Origin: Flavipsychrobacter stenotrophus
GTDB taxonomy: Bacteria > Bacteroidota > Bacteroidia > Chitinophagales > Chitinophagaceae
Reading direction: 5' to 3'
DNA length: 64,000 bases
NCBI RefSeq assembly: GCF_002954265.1
Contig: NZ_PPSL01000001.1
Coordinates: forward strand, 1,101,374-1,165,373
Shown: positions 18,401-25,683 of the stretch, one piece after another
Layout of the letters: the number at the start of each line of letters is the position of its first letter
Numbering within the stretch: position 1 is the stretch's first letter
Notes under the pieces: model-generated
What the model saw: the letters and a program-made list of their open reading frames with translations, nothing else
Told to the model about the DNA's origin: nothing
Database searches by the model: none
Translations under genes and position numbers: made by a program

Positions 18401-20906
18401 GTAATGCACTGACAGTTATAGCCTTTACAGCAGTTCCTGCACCGCAACCACCCGCTACGGAATATGTGATGGTAGCACTGCCGGCTGTGATACCTGTTAC
18501 AACGCCTGAAGCACTGACAGTAGCAATAGTTGGAGCTGAGGAGGTCCAGGTGCCACCTGTTGTGGTATCTGTGAGACTTATTGGAGAACCGATGCATACA
18601 GTTGAAGCACCGCTAATTGCTGCAACTGTAGCAGTAGAGTTTATTGTAACGGGTTGCGTAACAACAGTTGTGCCGCAACTACCGGTCACTGCATATGATA
18701 TGATGGCAGTGCCAACCGCATTACCCCTTACTACACCAGTAGCACTTACCGAAGCAATAGTTGGCGCGGAGGAAGACCATATGCCACCTGTAGTAGCATT
18801 AGTAAATGTGGTAGTAGCAGCAACACAAACAGATGTGGCGCCGGATATGGCAGCGATGGTTGGCGACCCGCTTACTGTAACTGTTTTAGTTGCAGTAGTT
18901 GCGCCGCAACTATTGTTTATTGTATAAGAAATTGTGGTTGTGCCCACCGCTGCACCTGTAAATCTGCTTGTGTTTTGATCTATAACAGTTACCGTACCCA
19001 CTGTGGGGTTAGTTGAGCTCCAGGTATAGCTACTACCTGAATTGGTAGCATTAGTAAAAGTTATTGTACTCCCCAAGCACGCCGTAGATGCACCTACAAT
19101 AGGAGAAACAGGTATATTGATAACGGCTACACCCAGGCTGTAGGCACTTCCGCAGGAGTTGGACACCGTGTATGTAGTATATGCATTACCCTGAGATAAG
19201 CCTGTAATAACGCCTGATGCATTGATTGTGGCAACAGATGGCGCTGAGATACTCCATATGCCACCCGGAGTAGAACAAGTATGTGTGAACGTCCCTGCCC
19301 CCGCACAACCAACGTTTGTACCAGCAACACCGGCAACTAAAGGAGTACCAATGCGAATTACTTTAGTTGCAGTATAGGTACCGCAAAGGTTAACAACCGA
19401 GTAAGTGATAACAGCTGTGCCCGTAGCCACACCAGTAACAACACCGGAAGCATTTACAGTTGCTATAGTTGGTGCTGAAGAGGTCCAGGTGCCACCCGTG
19501 GTAGCATCGGTAAGGGTAGCCGACGCAGCCACACAAATTGATGCCGAGCCAGATATGGGCGCTACCGATACGCCACTATTTACGGTTATAGTCTTGGTAA
19601 CAGCGGTTGTATTGCAACTGTTAGTGACCGAATAAGTTATGGTTGCAGTGCCGGCAGCTATACCGCTAACAACTCCAGTAGAACTTATTGAAGCCACCGC
19701 GGGCGCTGATGAGCTCCAGGTACCCACTCCGTCGGTTGCTGCATTGGTGAATGTAGTAGCAGCATTGACGCATACCGACGAAGCACCTGCTATGGCCGGC
19801 ACAATTGGTTTGCAAAGTATTTTGCGCATACGATAGTTCCATCCATCTGCAATATATATATATCCATTTGCCGCATATGCTATGCCATTAGGCCCACTTA
19901 AAGTGGTGCTCCCCGCGGCAAGGCTATCTCCATTATAAGGACCGCTTCCAAACACCCCGGCTATTTTATAAAAGTTACCAGCGGTGTTTACTTTTAATAC
20001 AACGGCGCTTCCACGGTCTACTATGTAAAGATTACCGGCAGGATCAAAACAAATGCCCTGAGGTGATATATGCACGGCCGTAGCAGATCCTCCGTCTGTA
20101 GTATCGCCAGCAGAAAAGCCATCTCCAGCAAAAGTTGTAATAATGCCTGTAGCATTACTTATTTTCCGTACCCTGTTATTACCTCCATCGGAAAAGTATA
20201 CATCATTTGCGGCATTTATAGCCAACCCCCAGGGATTATCCATACCAGCCGCGGTGGCAGGGCCACCATCACCTGTAAAAGTGCCTATACCACCATTTCC
20301 GCCAATTGTGGATATAATACCTGCCGCTGAAATTTTGCGGACACGGTTATTATTGCCATCTACAAAATACAATGTACCAGATGCATCAATAGCCAACCCT
20401 CTTGGATAGTTTATCAAAGCCGCAGTTGCAGGTCCGCCATCACCGGAAAAACCGTAGGCACCAGTTCCGGCAATTGTACTGATAATACCAGATGTATTTA
20501 TTTTACGTATACGATTATTAGCTCCGTCAGTTATGTACAGATTACCTGCGCCATCAACCACCAAAAATGCAGGATTATTTAACTTTGCCGCGGTTGCGGC
20601 TCCGCCATCGCCGCTGAACCCGCCAACACCGGTACCGGCTATAGTGCTGATAATACCGGTGGCAGCTGTGATTTTTCGTATAACATGATGTGAAATGTCG
20701 GCGAAATAGACATTACCTCCTGCATCGAGCGTAACGCCCCAGTCAAAAAATGTTGCTGCGGTTGCAGGGCCACCATCTCCGGTATAGCCATTTGTTCCCG
20801 TACCGGCAACATTCACAATGATCTGTGCATTAACGTTTCCGACAGCAAGCAGCAACCATGTGAGAATGAGGCATTTTGTAGCAGAGTAGAAATTAATCAG
20901 TTTCAT
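15498..20906 (-). CDS. Giant T9SS surface protein: NHL propeller, Ig-like stack, NHL propeller, sorting domain
   Basis: 1802 residues. A signal peptide (about 1-27) is followed by six NHL-type repeats (about 28-370) of the form IAGTGxxGFSGDGGPATAA...GNLYIxDxxNNRIRKI. Twelve Ig-like modules of about 75-80 residues come next, each with TTGGTWSSSAP and VTGxAxGTATI signatures and a cysteine pair. A second set of about six NHL repeats (near 1300-1620), one more Ig-like module, and a T9SS type A sorting domain close the chain (RVYPNPSTGVLNI ... AAGVYIFRV ... RIVKE). NHL propellers usually bind ligands or proteins, and the Ig stack is a stalk; an adhesin role is inferred. The modules are near-identical in places, so unequal recombination could change the stalk length. 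Confidence 0.92.
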   Translation of the reverse strand: MKLINFYSATKCLILTWLLLAVGNVNAQIIVNVAGTGTNGYTGDGGPATAATFFDWGVTLDAGGNVYFADISHHVIRKITAATGIISTIAGTGVGGFSGDGGAATAAKLNNPAFLVVDGAGNLYITDGANNRIRKINTSGIISTIAGTGAYGFSGDGGPATAALINYPRGLAIDASGTLYFVDGNNNRVRKISAAGIISTIGGNGGIGTFTGDGGPATAAGMDNPWGLAINAANDVYFSDGGNNRVRKISNATGIITTFAGDGFSAGDTTDGGSATAVHISPQGICFDPAGNLYIVDRGSAVVLKVNTAGNFYKIAGVFGSGPYNGDSLAAGSTTLSGPNGIAYAANGYIYIADGWNYRMRKILCKPIVPAIAGASSVCVNAATTFTNAATDGVGTWSSSAPAVASISSTGVVSGIAAGTATITYSVTNSCNTTAVTKTITVNSGVSVAPISGSASICVAASATLTDATTGGTWTSSAPTIATVNASGVVTGVATGTAVITYSVVNLCGTYTATKVIRIGTPLVAGVAGTNVGCAGAGTFTHTCSTPGGIWSISAPSVATINASGVITGLSQGNAYTTYTVSNSCGSAYSLGVAVINIPVSPIVGASTACLGSTITFTNATNSGSSYTWSSTNPTVGTVTVIDQNTSRFTGAAVGTTTISYTINNSCGATTATKTVTVSGSPTIAAISGATSVCVAATTTFTNATTGGIWSSSAPTIASVSATGVVRGNAVGTAIISYAVTGSCGTTVVTQPVTINSTATVAAISGASTVCIGSPISLTDTTTGGTWTSSAPTIATVSASGVVTGITAGSATITYSVAGGCGAGTAVKAITVSALPVVAAVGGASSACIAVATFLTDATTGGSWTSSAPAIATVNASGVVTGSALGSTTISYSVTNTCGTSSATRSMTITGAPVVAAIGGAVSVCLAATTSLSDATTGGTWSSSTPSIASVSSTGAVRGNAIGTAIISYGVTNTCGTTYASQSVTVNTTPVVAAISGAATVCAAGSTSLANATTGGTWTTSAGTIASVSASGIVTGIAAGSATISYSVTSACGTAVATKAITVTAAPVVALISGTTSFCAGTSTSFTDATTGGTWSSSTPAVATISAAGIATGVAAGSAVITYAVTNTCGTTTMVKGITVNGLPTAAPIAGATTVCLAATTSLTDATTGGTWSSSAASVASVSTAGVVRGNTAGSATISYSVTGTCGTSVVTAPITVLTTVVPAIAGISSVNVGAAVTMTNTTTGGTWTTSAPAIATINSSGVVTGIAAGTATITYTVANSCGTGSATFAVTVTSATGPVYISSIAGSGTSGYSGDGGAASSANLSYPYAVAVSTSGIIYIADQVNNRIRKVTAAGVITTFAGNGAAGNTGDGGAATTATLNNPIGVAVDASGNVYIADYGNSRIRKVNAAGIISNFAGSGVGLDGGAATAADLYHPSGVAVDPSGNVYIAETGNNRIRKVNTSGIISSVAGNGVSGFSGDGAAATLAKLSSPVGVCTDAYGNICIADMGNHRIRKVNASGIITTVAGTGALGFSGDGGLATAAAINTPYGMTIDGFGNIYICDYGNYRVRKVSTTGIMSTFAGNGSVGFSGDGGLATAAMLNRPTGIAVDASGNVYEADINNQRIRKFAACILPVSGIISGPSTVIIGNNITLATTGTGGTWSSVFTAKATVAASGMVHAIASGIDTIKYTVTNTCGTTSSVYVVSITSSKPAENTVAATTTPTTIRVYPNPSTGVLNIETDQDDAISNVLVFDLSGKMMQQVSASGNNLQVDISNYAAGVYIFRVLHTNGQVSQVRIVKE

Positions 20907-21050
20907 GATTTGTGTATTTAAAGGTAAATGTCTGCCTTTATACTACACGATCGAAACAGGTGGGAATGAGTCCATGGCTTTTAGGGAACGAAATCACGAA
21001 TTTTGTAATTCTGATGTTGGTATCGTAATCCGAAACAGCTGATAGAGCAT

Positions 21051-21084
21051 GAAAAAGGGCTGCTTCAACTCTATGAAACAGCCC
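21051..21084 (-). terminator. Intrinsic terminator, minus strand
   Basis: On the minus strand GGGCTGTTTCA, a 6-base loop, TGAAGCAGCCC (one mismatch) and TTTTTC. It lies about 206 bases past the stop at 21290, beyond the dispersed element. Confidence 0.75.
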
Positions 21085-21130
21085 TGTAATGTCAATGTCA
21101 TTACACTAAGCACTTTGTTTTAAGCCCATT

Positions 21131-21245
21131 AGGAGAGCGCCCCTACAGAGCTTTGTTCTTGGGGGTGCTTTCGACGTAGGGCTAACGCCCAGGGATTTCG
21201 GTTACGAGTGGTTGAAACCCCTTGCTATTATATGTCGTCGCCTTT
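21131..21245. repeat. Dispersed intergenic element (CCCCTAC ... GTAGGGCTAACGCCC)
   Basis: The segment pairs CCCTAC near its start with GTAGGG about 40 bases on, then has the small hairpin GGGC-TAAC-GCCC and an ending TCGTCGCC-TTTTCAGG. Sequences of this style (GGGCTAACGCCC, TCGTCGCCTTTCAGG) recur between genes in many Bacteroidota chromosomes by recollection; only one copy is in this window. Confidence 0.45.
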
Positions 21246-21289
21246 TCAGGACTTGTTTACAAATACATTTTAGCCTAAAACACTATCCA

Positions 21290-22747
21290 CTAAAACACCA
21301 CCTTCGCAAAGCATATCTGCTTTTTCAGCAGGCACGGAATGATCAGTATCCTTGAGGCTACCTGCTTGCCGGCGCGTGGCAGCCAGTCGGGGGAGTTATT
21401 ACCCTCGGGGGTAAAGCTGCTTACTTCTGTCTTGCCGTCTGGGTCCATAGTGGCTAGTTGAATACGTGAGCGGGTATTGTTAAAATCATTGAACAGGAAT
21501 GCCAGTGAACCACCTGAATTGAGCAACAGGTACGATGCAAATGCGCCACCATCTTCCTGAGAATACTGGTCTTTCGCTACAAATGAATTCCACTCACGTA
21601 CACCATCTTTATTATAAGATAGTGCCATAATATCATTGTAGTGATATTCGCGGATCAGAGTGGTATTCATAGGGCTATAAAAGGCCGAGTAGTACCCTAC
21701 CCCAGGCATGTAGTTAGTTCGGGTGGTGATGAACGTATTTTCCGATATCAGCACAAAACCACCATCATTCTTTACTATCAACTGCTGGGCCAGGTAGTTG
21801 TCAAACGGATTTTTTCGCTGCCTTATGGAGGCTGCTGCAGTCAGTTCATCATCAAAAGGTATAAATTTCAGGTTCTGAAAGCTGGCAGTAGCCACATCCA
21901 GTTTCGCAAATATGACCCCATCATAACTGCCATTCTTCCGCCCGGCATAGAAGCCGCCGAAGTAGATCCTGTTATTTACATTGTCTATCTTCATATATCC
22001 GCCTCCGGCATACTTGTCTTCCAGATGCATAACGCAGGGGGTAAATTTATTGTCACCTTCTTTCAACGCAAGTATCCAAAATTCATCGGCATAGTTCTCT
22101 GCACCCACAGTGGTATAAGTGGCCATGTAAACGGTACCATCATTAGCAATGTTCACCTCACCCTTGGTGAGTATTTTGCCATCGTCGAAACTGGCTTTGC
22201 CCTTCTTCAATACTTTCAGGCTATCATCGAGCCACTTACCTTCTACCTCGACCCCATTTCCACGATCGTTGAGTGTGTAGATAAATATCTTCTTTTTGTC
22301 TTCCGACACCGCTGAATAAAAGTAATTTTTCATGGCCCCGAATATGCCTGTCTTGGCCTTGGCTAGTTCTATAGGACGGCCTTTTAGCCTTCCTTTTTCA
22401 TCAAGTAGCGCAGCGTATTGCACCACCTTATTGCTTTCCAATGCCTGGTACAGAATTACAATGCGGTCGTTATAGGAAATAAAGCGTGTCTGGTAGATCT
22501 TGTCAGGGAAGAAATCGAGAATAATGGTAGCTGCCTTATTCATGCTGTCATCAAATGCCTCCAGCATAGCACCATCGGTTGAACTGCGATAGGTGTACAA
22601 CATACCTCCCGTCATCCCCACTACCGAATAATCTCCATTACGAAAGTCGAACTTATCTAAAGGTGAATAGATCACTTCCTGCGCATGGCCGGTGTTGTAA
22701 GAACATATCAACAATAGTATGGCCAGGGTTAGCCTTGCATATCTCAT
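21290..22747 (-). CDS. Secreted protein of unknown function, probable beta-propeller
   Basis: 485 residues with a Sec signal peptide (MRYARLTLAILLLICSYNTGHAQ). The body has repeated strand-turn-strand segments with aromatic and Asp/Gly turns, such as YSVVGMTGGMLYTYRSS, RFISYNDRIVILYQ, YFGGFYAGRKNGSYDG and GGGYMKIDNVNNRIYFGG. This is how a seven-bladed propeller usually reads, but I do not recognise the family. No T9SS sorting domain and no lipobox, so it should stay in the periplasm or be released. It is divergent from the gene at 22884 with a 136-base promoter gap, and ends at its own terminator. Confidence 0.7.
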   Translation of the reverse strand: MRYARLTLAILLLICSYNTGHAQEVIYSPLDKFDFRNGDYSVVGMTGGMLYTYRSSTDGAMLEAFDDSMNKAATIILDFFPDKIYQTRFISYNDRIVILYQALESNKVVQYAALLDEKGRLKGRPIELAKAKTGIFGAMKNYFYSAVSEDKKKIFIYTLNDRGNGVEVEGKWLDDSLKVLKKGKASFDDGKILTKGEVNIANDGTVYMATYTTVGAENYADEFWILALKEGDNKFTPCVMHLEDKYAGGGYMKIDNVNNRIYFGGFYAGRKNGSYDGVIFAKLDVATASFQNLKFIPFDDELTAAASIRQRKNPFDNYLAQQLIVKNDGGFVLISENTFITTRTNYMPGVGYYSAFYSPMNTTLIREYHYNDIMALSYNKDGVREWNSFVAKDQYSQEDGGAFASYLLLNSGGSLAFLFNDFNNTRSRIQLATMDPDGKTEVSSFTPEGNNSPDWLPRAGKQVASRILIIPCLLKKQICFAKVVF

Positions 22748-22883
22748 ACAGCAAATTTAAGAGAGGAAGGCCTAATTAAAATGTGAATATTCTCAAACCA
22801 GCCCACTAATCTATTTCTCTAGTGTCAGTCTTACAAATTAATTAGTTTTACTCCATTAAGATTTAACTTTATAATACCTGTTT

Positions 22884-24140
22884 ATGAAACAAATTGTATT
22901 CACTATTACTATTCTTGTCCTTTTTTTTAATGGCTACAGCCAGTCTTTTGAACAAATATTGGCAAAAGGCAAAAATATGGTTCAGGAGGAACGTAATAAG
23001 GTGGGTCTGGATACAGCAAACTATTCTGATGCCATTCAGGTACTAGACCAAGCAGTACGTTTAAACGCGGAAAATTCCGAAGCGCACTATTTTCTGGGTT
23101 GTGCACTTGACTACAATACTAATCCTGATGCAAGTACCATGCTGAATATGACTGCCGATATCGCGTTAAAGGTGAGTAAAGAATTTGAGACAGTTATAAA
23201 ATTATCACCTAAGTACAGCGGCGAGATCCTGGCCATTGATCCTTACGAAAAACTATCGAGCTTATGGGCCTGCCTTGCGTTCAAGTATGCAGCAAATAAC
23301 CAGAAAGACTCCGCTCTCTGGGCTTTTACAGAAGGCAAAAAGCGCGGTGGCTTTAAAGAATTCACACTCGCCTATCACCGATTAATGTTAAATAATTGTC
23401 CGCCAAATACAATCCTGTTTACATTTGGAGATATTGCCACAATGAGTATCTGGTATCTACAGGAAGTAGAGCATTTGAGGCCGGATATTATCCCGTTAAG
23501 TCAATCTATGCTACAGCTACCCTGGTTCGACACCTTTATATATAAACGACACCCTAACCTTTTTTCAAAAAATGGCAGTGCTTTAGAGCCTAGTCCGGTC
23601 AAGACATGGGATAAAAACAAAATAGTATCCATAGAAACAATCACTAAGGGAAAATCACTAAAATGGAAAATTCCATATCGGGATTCCGGATATATTTATC
23701 ATTCGGATGTAGTAATGCTTGATATTTTACAAAAAAACAAATTCGTAAACCCGGTATGTTATCAGTTGGGATCGGACCCTGCAAATCTGTTGGGATTGAA
23801 CGATCATCTCAAACGTATTTTCTATGCAGAAATGCTCACAACAGAGATAAAACCAGCAGATGATGTATCATTATATAAACCGGCTCTGGCATTTCCGTTC
23901 GGTATATTGAAGCTAGCAAATACTAACAGTACATCAGAAGAATTTGAGATCAACGGCATAAGAATTGAATTGTTGAGAGCTATTGGGCCGCTGCAAAAGG
24001 CTCATAAAAATGCCGACGTAAAAAAGATATATGAAAATATTTTAACATATATTCCGCCAACTACTTATCCCTTTACAGAGACTACTGTAGAGGATTACTA
24101 CAATCAATGGAAATCATATTTCGATGCCCAAAGAAATTAG
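22884..24140 (+). CDS. Exported TPR-like protein with a segment resembling the DUF2723 C-terminal domain
   Basis: 418 residues starting MKQIVFTITILVLFFNGYSQS, a Sec signal peptide. Residues about 25-170 contain TPR-like helices (AIQVLDQAVRLNAENSEAHYF). The middle part, from NCPPNTILFTFGDIATMSIWYLQEVEHLRPDI (split here for length: the key residues are F-T-F-G-D, W-Y-L-Q-E-V and R-P-D-I), resembles the soluble end of DUF2723 membrane glycosyltransferase-like proteins, where FTNGDNDTFPLWYLQEVE is usual. The membrane part of that family is absent. The function is unknown; recognition of the segment is from memory and should be tested. Confidence 0.65.
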   Translation: MKQIVFTITILVLFFNGYSQSFEQILAKGKNMVQEERNKVGLDTANYSDAIQVLDQAVRLNAENSEAHYFLGCALDYNTNPDASTMLNMTADIALKVSKEFETVIKLSPKYSGEILAIDPYEKLSSLWACLAFKYAANNQKDSALWAFTEGKKRGGFKEFTLAYHRLMLNNCPPNTILFTFGDIATMSIWYLQEVEHLRPDIIPLSQSMLQLPWFDTFIYKRHPNLFSKNGSALEPSPVKTWDKNKIVSIETITKGKSLKWKIPYRDSGYIYHSDVVMLDILQKNKFVNPVCYQLGSDPANLLGLNDHLKRIFYAEMLTTEIKPADDVSLYKPALAFPFGILKLANTNSTSEEFEINGIRIELLRAIGPLQKAHKNADVKKIYENILTYIPPTTYPFTETTVEDYYNQWKSYFDAQRN

Positions 24141-24187
24141 CGAATAGCAAAAAAATGAGATAAATGGGTCTTCAATAAACGTAGATA

Positions 24188-24217
24188 TTGACATCTGCAA
24201 GCATCTCTTTACCTTTA
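24188..24217 (+). promoter_or_regulatory. Promoter for the beta-flower gene at 24244
   Basis: TTG (24188-24190), exactly 19 bases, then TACCTTTA (24210-24217), one base off TAnnTTTG. The spacing is that of Bacteroidota housekeeping promoters. It ends 26 bases before the ATG. Confidence 0.6.
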
Positions 24218-24243
24218 ACCCCACACTTTAAAATCAAAAACTA

Positions 24244-24564
24244 ATGAAAAAACTAGTTTTATTAACAACTGCCTGCATGATAGCAGCATTTGCACAGGCA
24301 CAGACCTTAAAATCTGATGGCACCGTAAATGACAGCCACAATAGTACTATTGGCTACCTGAAAAGCGATGGCACAGTGGAAGACAGTCACCACAGCACAA
24401 TTGGCTATATAAAGAAAGATGGCACCATAGAAGATAGCCACCACAGCACTATTGGGTATGTAAAAAAAGACGGTACAATGGAAAATAGCCACCATAGTAC
24501 TATTGGCAAAGTAAGTGGCAGTAATCCCAACGAGGCTATACTGAAACAGTTTTTCTTTAAATAA
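24244..24564 (+). CDS. Small secreted repeat protein, 5-fold beta-flower type
   Basis: 106 residues: signal peptide MKKLVLLTTACMIAAFAQAQ, then four to five copies of a 19-residue unit KxDGTxEDSHHSTIGYxK, then a C-terminal SNPNEAILKQFFFK. The short DGT...IG repeat with a terminal FFF is the layout of the 5-fold beta-flower proteins known from Bacteroidetes, in which each unit is one petal. The unit conservation here is unusually tight, and the SHHS element gives a ring of histidines that might bind metal (inference). A paralog lies 104 bases downstream. Confidence 0.75.
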   Translation: MKKLVLLTTACMIAAFAQAQTLKSDGTVNDSHNSTIGYLKSDGTVEDSHHSTIGYIKKDGTIEDSHHSTIGYVKKDGTMENSHHSTIGKVSGSNPNEAILKQFFFK

Positions 24565-24583
24565 CAGGAATATGAATTAAGGG

Positions 24584-24616
24584 AAATACAGCTCAAACGG
24601 GCTGTATTTTTTATTT
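24584..24616 (+). terminator. Intrinsic terminator
   Basis: AAATACAGC / GCTGTATTT (24584-24592, 24601-24609) with an 8-base loop and a T-rich tail, 20 bases after the beta-flower stop. Confidence 0.85.
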
Positions 24617-24673
24617 TGTGAGGTATCACTAACTCATTGGCAATTATTATCTTGCACCGTATAAAAAATGACT

Positions 24674-24991
24674 ATGAAAAAACTATTCTTGGTTGTGTGC
24701 GCTTGCATGGTAGCTTCACTCACTCACGCCCAATTTTTAAAATCTGATGGAACCATAATTAATGCCAAAAATGAAGTCATAGGCTACCTATTGGTGAACG
24801 GCACAGTAGAAGACAAAAACCATAAAAAACTTGGATCAATAGGCAGAGACGGCCGAATAGAAAATGCCCGGCGCGATGCTGTAGGCTACGTAAAAAGGAA
24901 CGGCGATATAGAAGATGAAGACCACAATTTCATTACAAAAGCAATAGGTAACGAAAGGCAGGTTGCCCTTAAACTCTTTTTCTTTCCGTAA
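24674..24991 (+). CDS. Small secreted repeat protein, paralog of the 24244 gene
   Basis: 105 residues from the ATG at 24674 (another ATG lies two codons earlier at 24668). Signal peptide MKKLFLVVCACMVASLTHAQ, then diverged petals FLKSDGTIINAKNEVIGYL, LVNGTVEDKNHKKLGSI, GRDGRIENARRDAVGYV and KRNGDIEDEDHNFI, and the end VALKLFFFP. It keeps the DGT...IG periodicity and the FFF end of its neighbour but not the histidines. The two are separately transcribed (terminator between; TATCTTGC -7-like box at about 24648) and probably arose by duplication. Confidence 0.75.
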   Translation: MKKLFLVVCACMVASLTHAQFLKSDGTIINAKNEVIGYLLVNGTVEDKNHKKLGSIGRDGRIENARRDAVGYVKRNGDIEDEDHNFITKAIGNERQVALKLFFFP

Positions 24992-25072
24992 TAGCATCAG
25001 GCTCTCTACACGAAACAATCCTTACATTTATTTTTTTTAAACATAAATACAATACGATAAGTATCCGACCTA

Positions 25073-25609
25073 ATGAACAAACAACTAACTGCTATAATAG
25101 CTCTATCCTTATTACTGTGCGGTACAGCTCCATCGCATGCAGCATTTATAATTAAAAAAGCAAATACTGTTGCGCAGACAACCCTAACAGGAGATAACAA
25201 CATAATCAATATCAGTACAGATGCAGCAACCTACAAGGCCGCTGATGAAAGTAATAGTGCTCTGAGTACTGACCGATCAAAAGAGAGTAAAACAGAAAAG
25301 AAAGGGTACGGTGCTACCGCATTTTTCCTCAGTCTTTTGGGCGTGGGTGCAGTAGTTGGTGCTATTTTGGTGTTACCTGCCTCTTTGCTGGGTTTCATTT
25401 TACTGGGCGTATTAGGGTCTTTGCTAGGGTTCTCGGCTATAGGTTGCGCTGAGATCGACAAGAAGAGCATTTTCCCGCAGCCTGCACTGGCTCATATAGG
25501 TATGGCGTTGGGAATTATAGAATCACTCCCTTTATTGGTACCTGTATTCCTTATATACCTCATCTATTATCTGTGCGGCGGTGGCAGGCATAAGAAAGGA
25601 TTTAAATGA
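25073..25609 (+). CDS. Membrane protein of unknown function
   Basis: 178 residues. An N-terminal signal-like segment (MNKQLTAIIALSLLLCGTAPSHA) is followed by a polar, Ser/Thr/Lys region to about residue 78. Three hydrophobic segments come next: about 80-105, 105-127 (ASLLGFILLGVLGSLLGFSAIG) and 140-165 (LGIIESLPLLVPVFLIYLIYYL), then a basic tail GGGRHKKGFK. No catalytic motif seen and no family recognised. It follows the beta-flower pair on the same strand at 81 bases. Confidence 0.65.
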   Translation: MNKQLTAIIALSLLLCGTAPSHAAFIIKKANTVAQTTLTGDNNIINISTDAATYKAADESNSALSTDRSKESKTEKKGYGATAFFLSLLGVGAVVGAILVLPASLLGFILLGVLGSLLGFSAIGCAEIDKKSIFPQPALAHIGMALGIIESLPLLVPVFLIYLIYYLCGGGRHKKGFK

Positions 25610-25635
25610 TATTATCTGACAGACAACTACAACAG

Positions 25636-25656
25636 GCAGCCTTAGGGCTGCTTTGT
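25636..25656 (+). terminator. Probable intrinsic terminator
   Basis: 6-bp GC-rich stem GCAGCC / GGCTGC around TTAG, followed by TTTGTT. It sits between the membrane protein gene and the convergent AsmA-like gene. Confidence 0.5.
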
Positions 25657-25683
25657 TATTGTAATACCACTGTGATGATAATC

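Larger units (their letters stand above)
20907..21289. other. Intergenic region with terminator and dispersed repeat
   Basis: 383 bases between two minus-strand genes. It carries the terminator for the gene at 21290-22747 and a GC-richer dispersed-looking element at 21131-21245. No open frame of note. Confidence 0.6.

Noticed and set aside
15498..20906. Opposite-strand frames inside the giant repeat genes (for example 18244-18927)
   Set aside because: Low-complexity Ala/Val/Pro shadows of the Ala/Thr/Val-rich modules on the coding strand.
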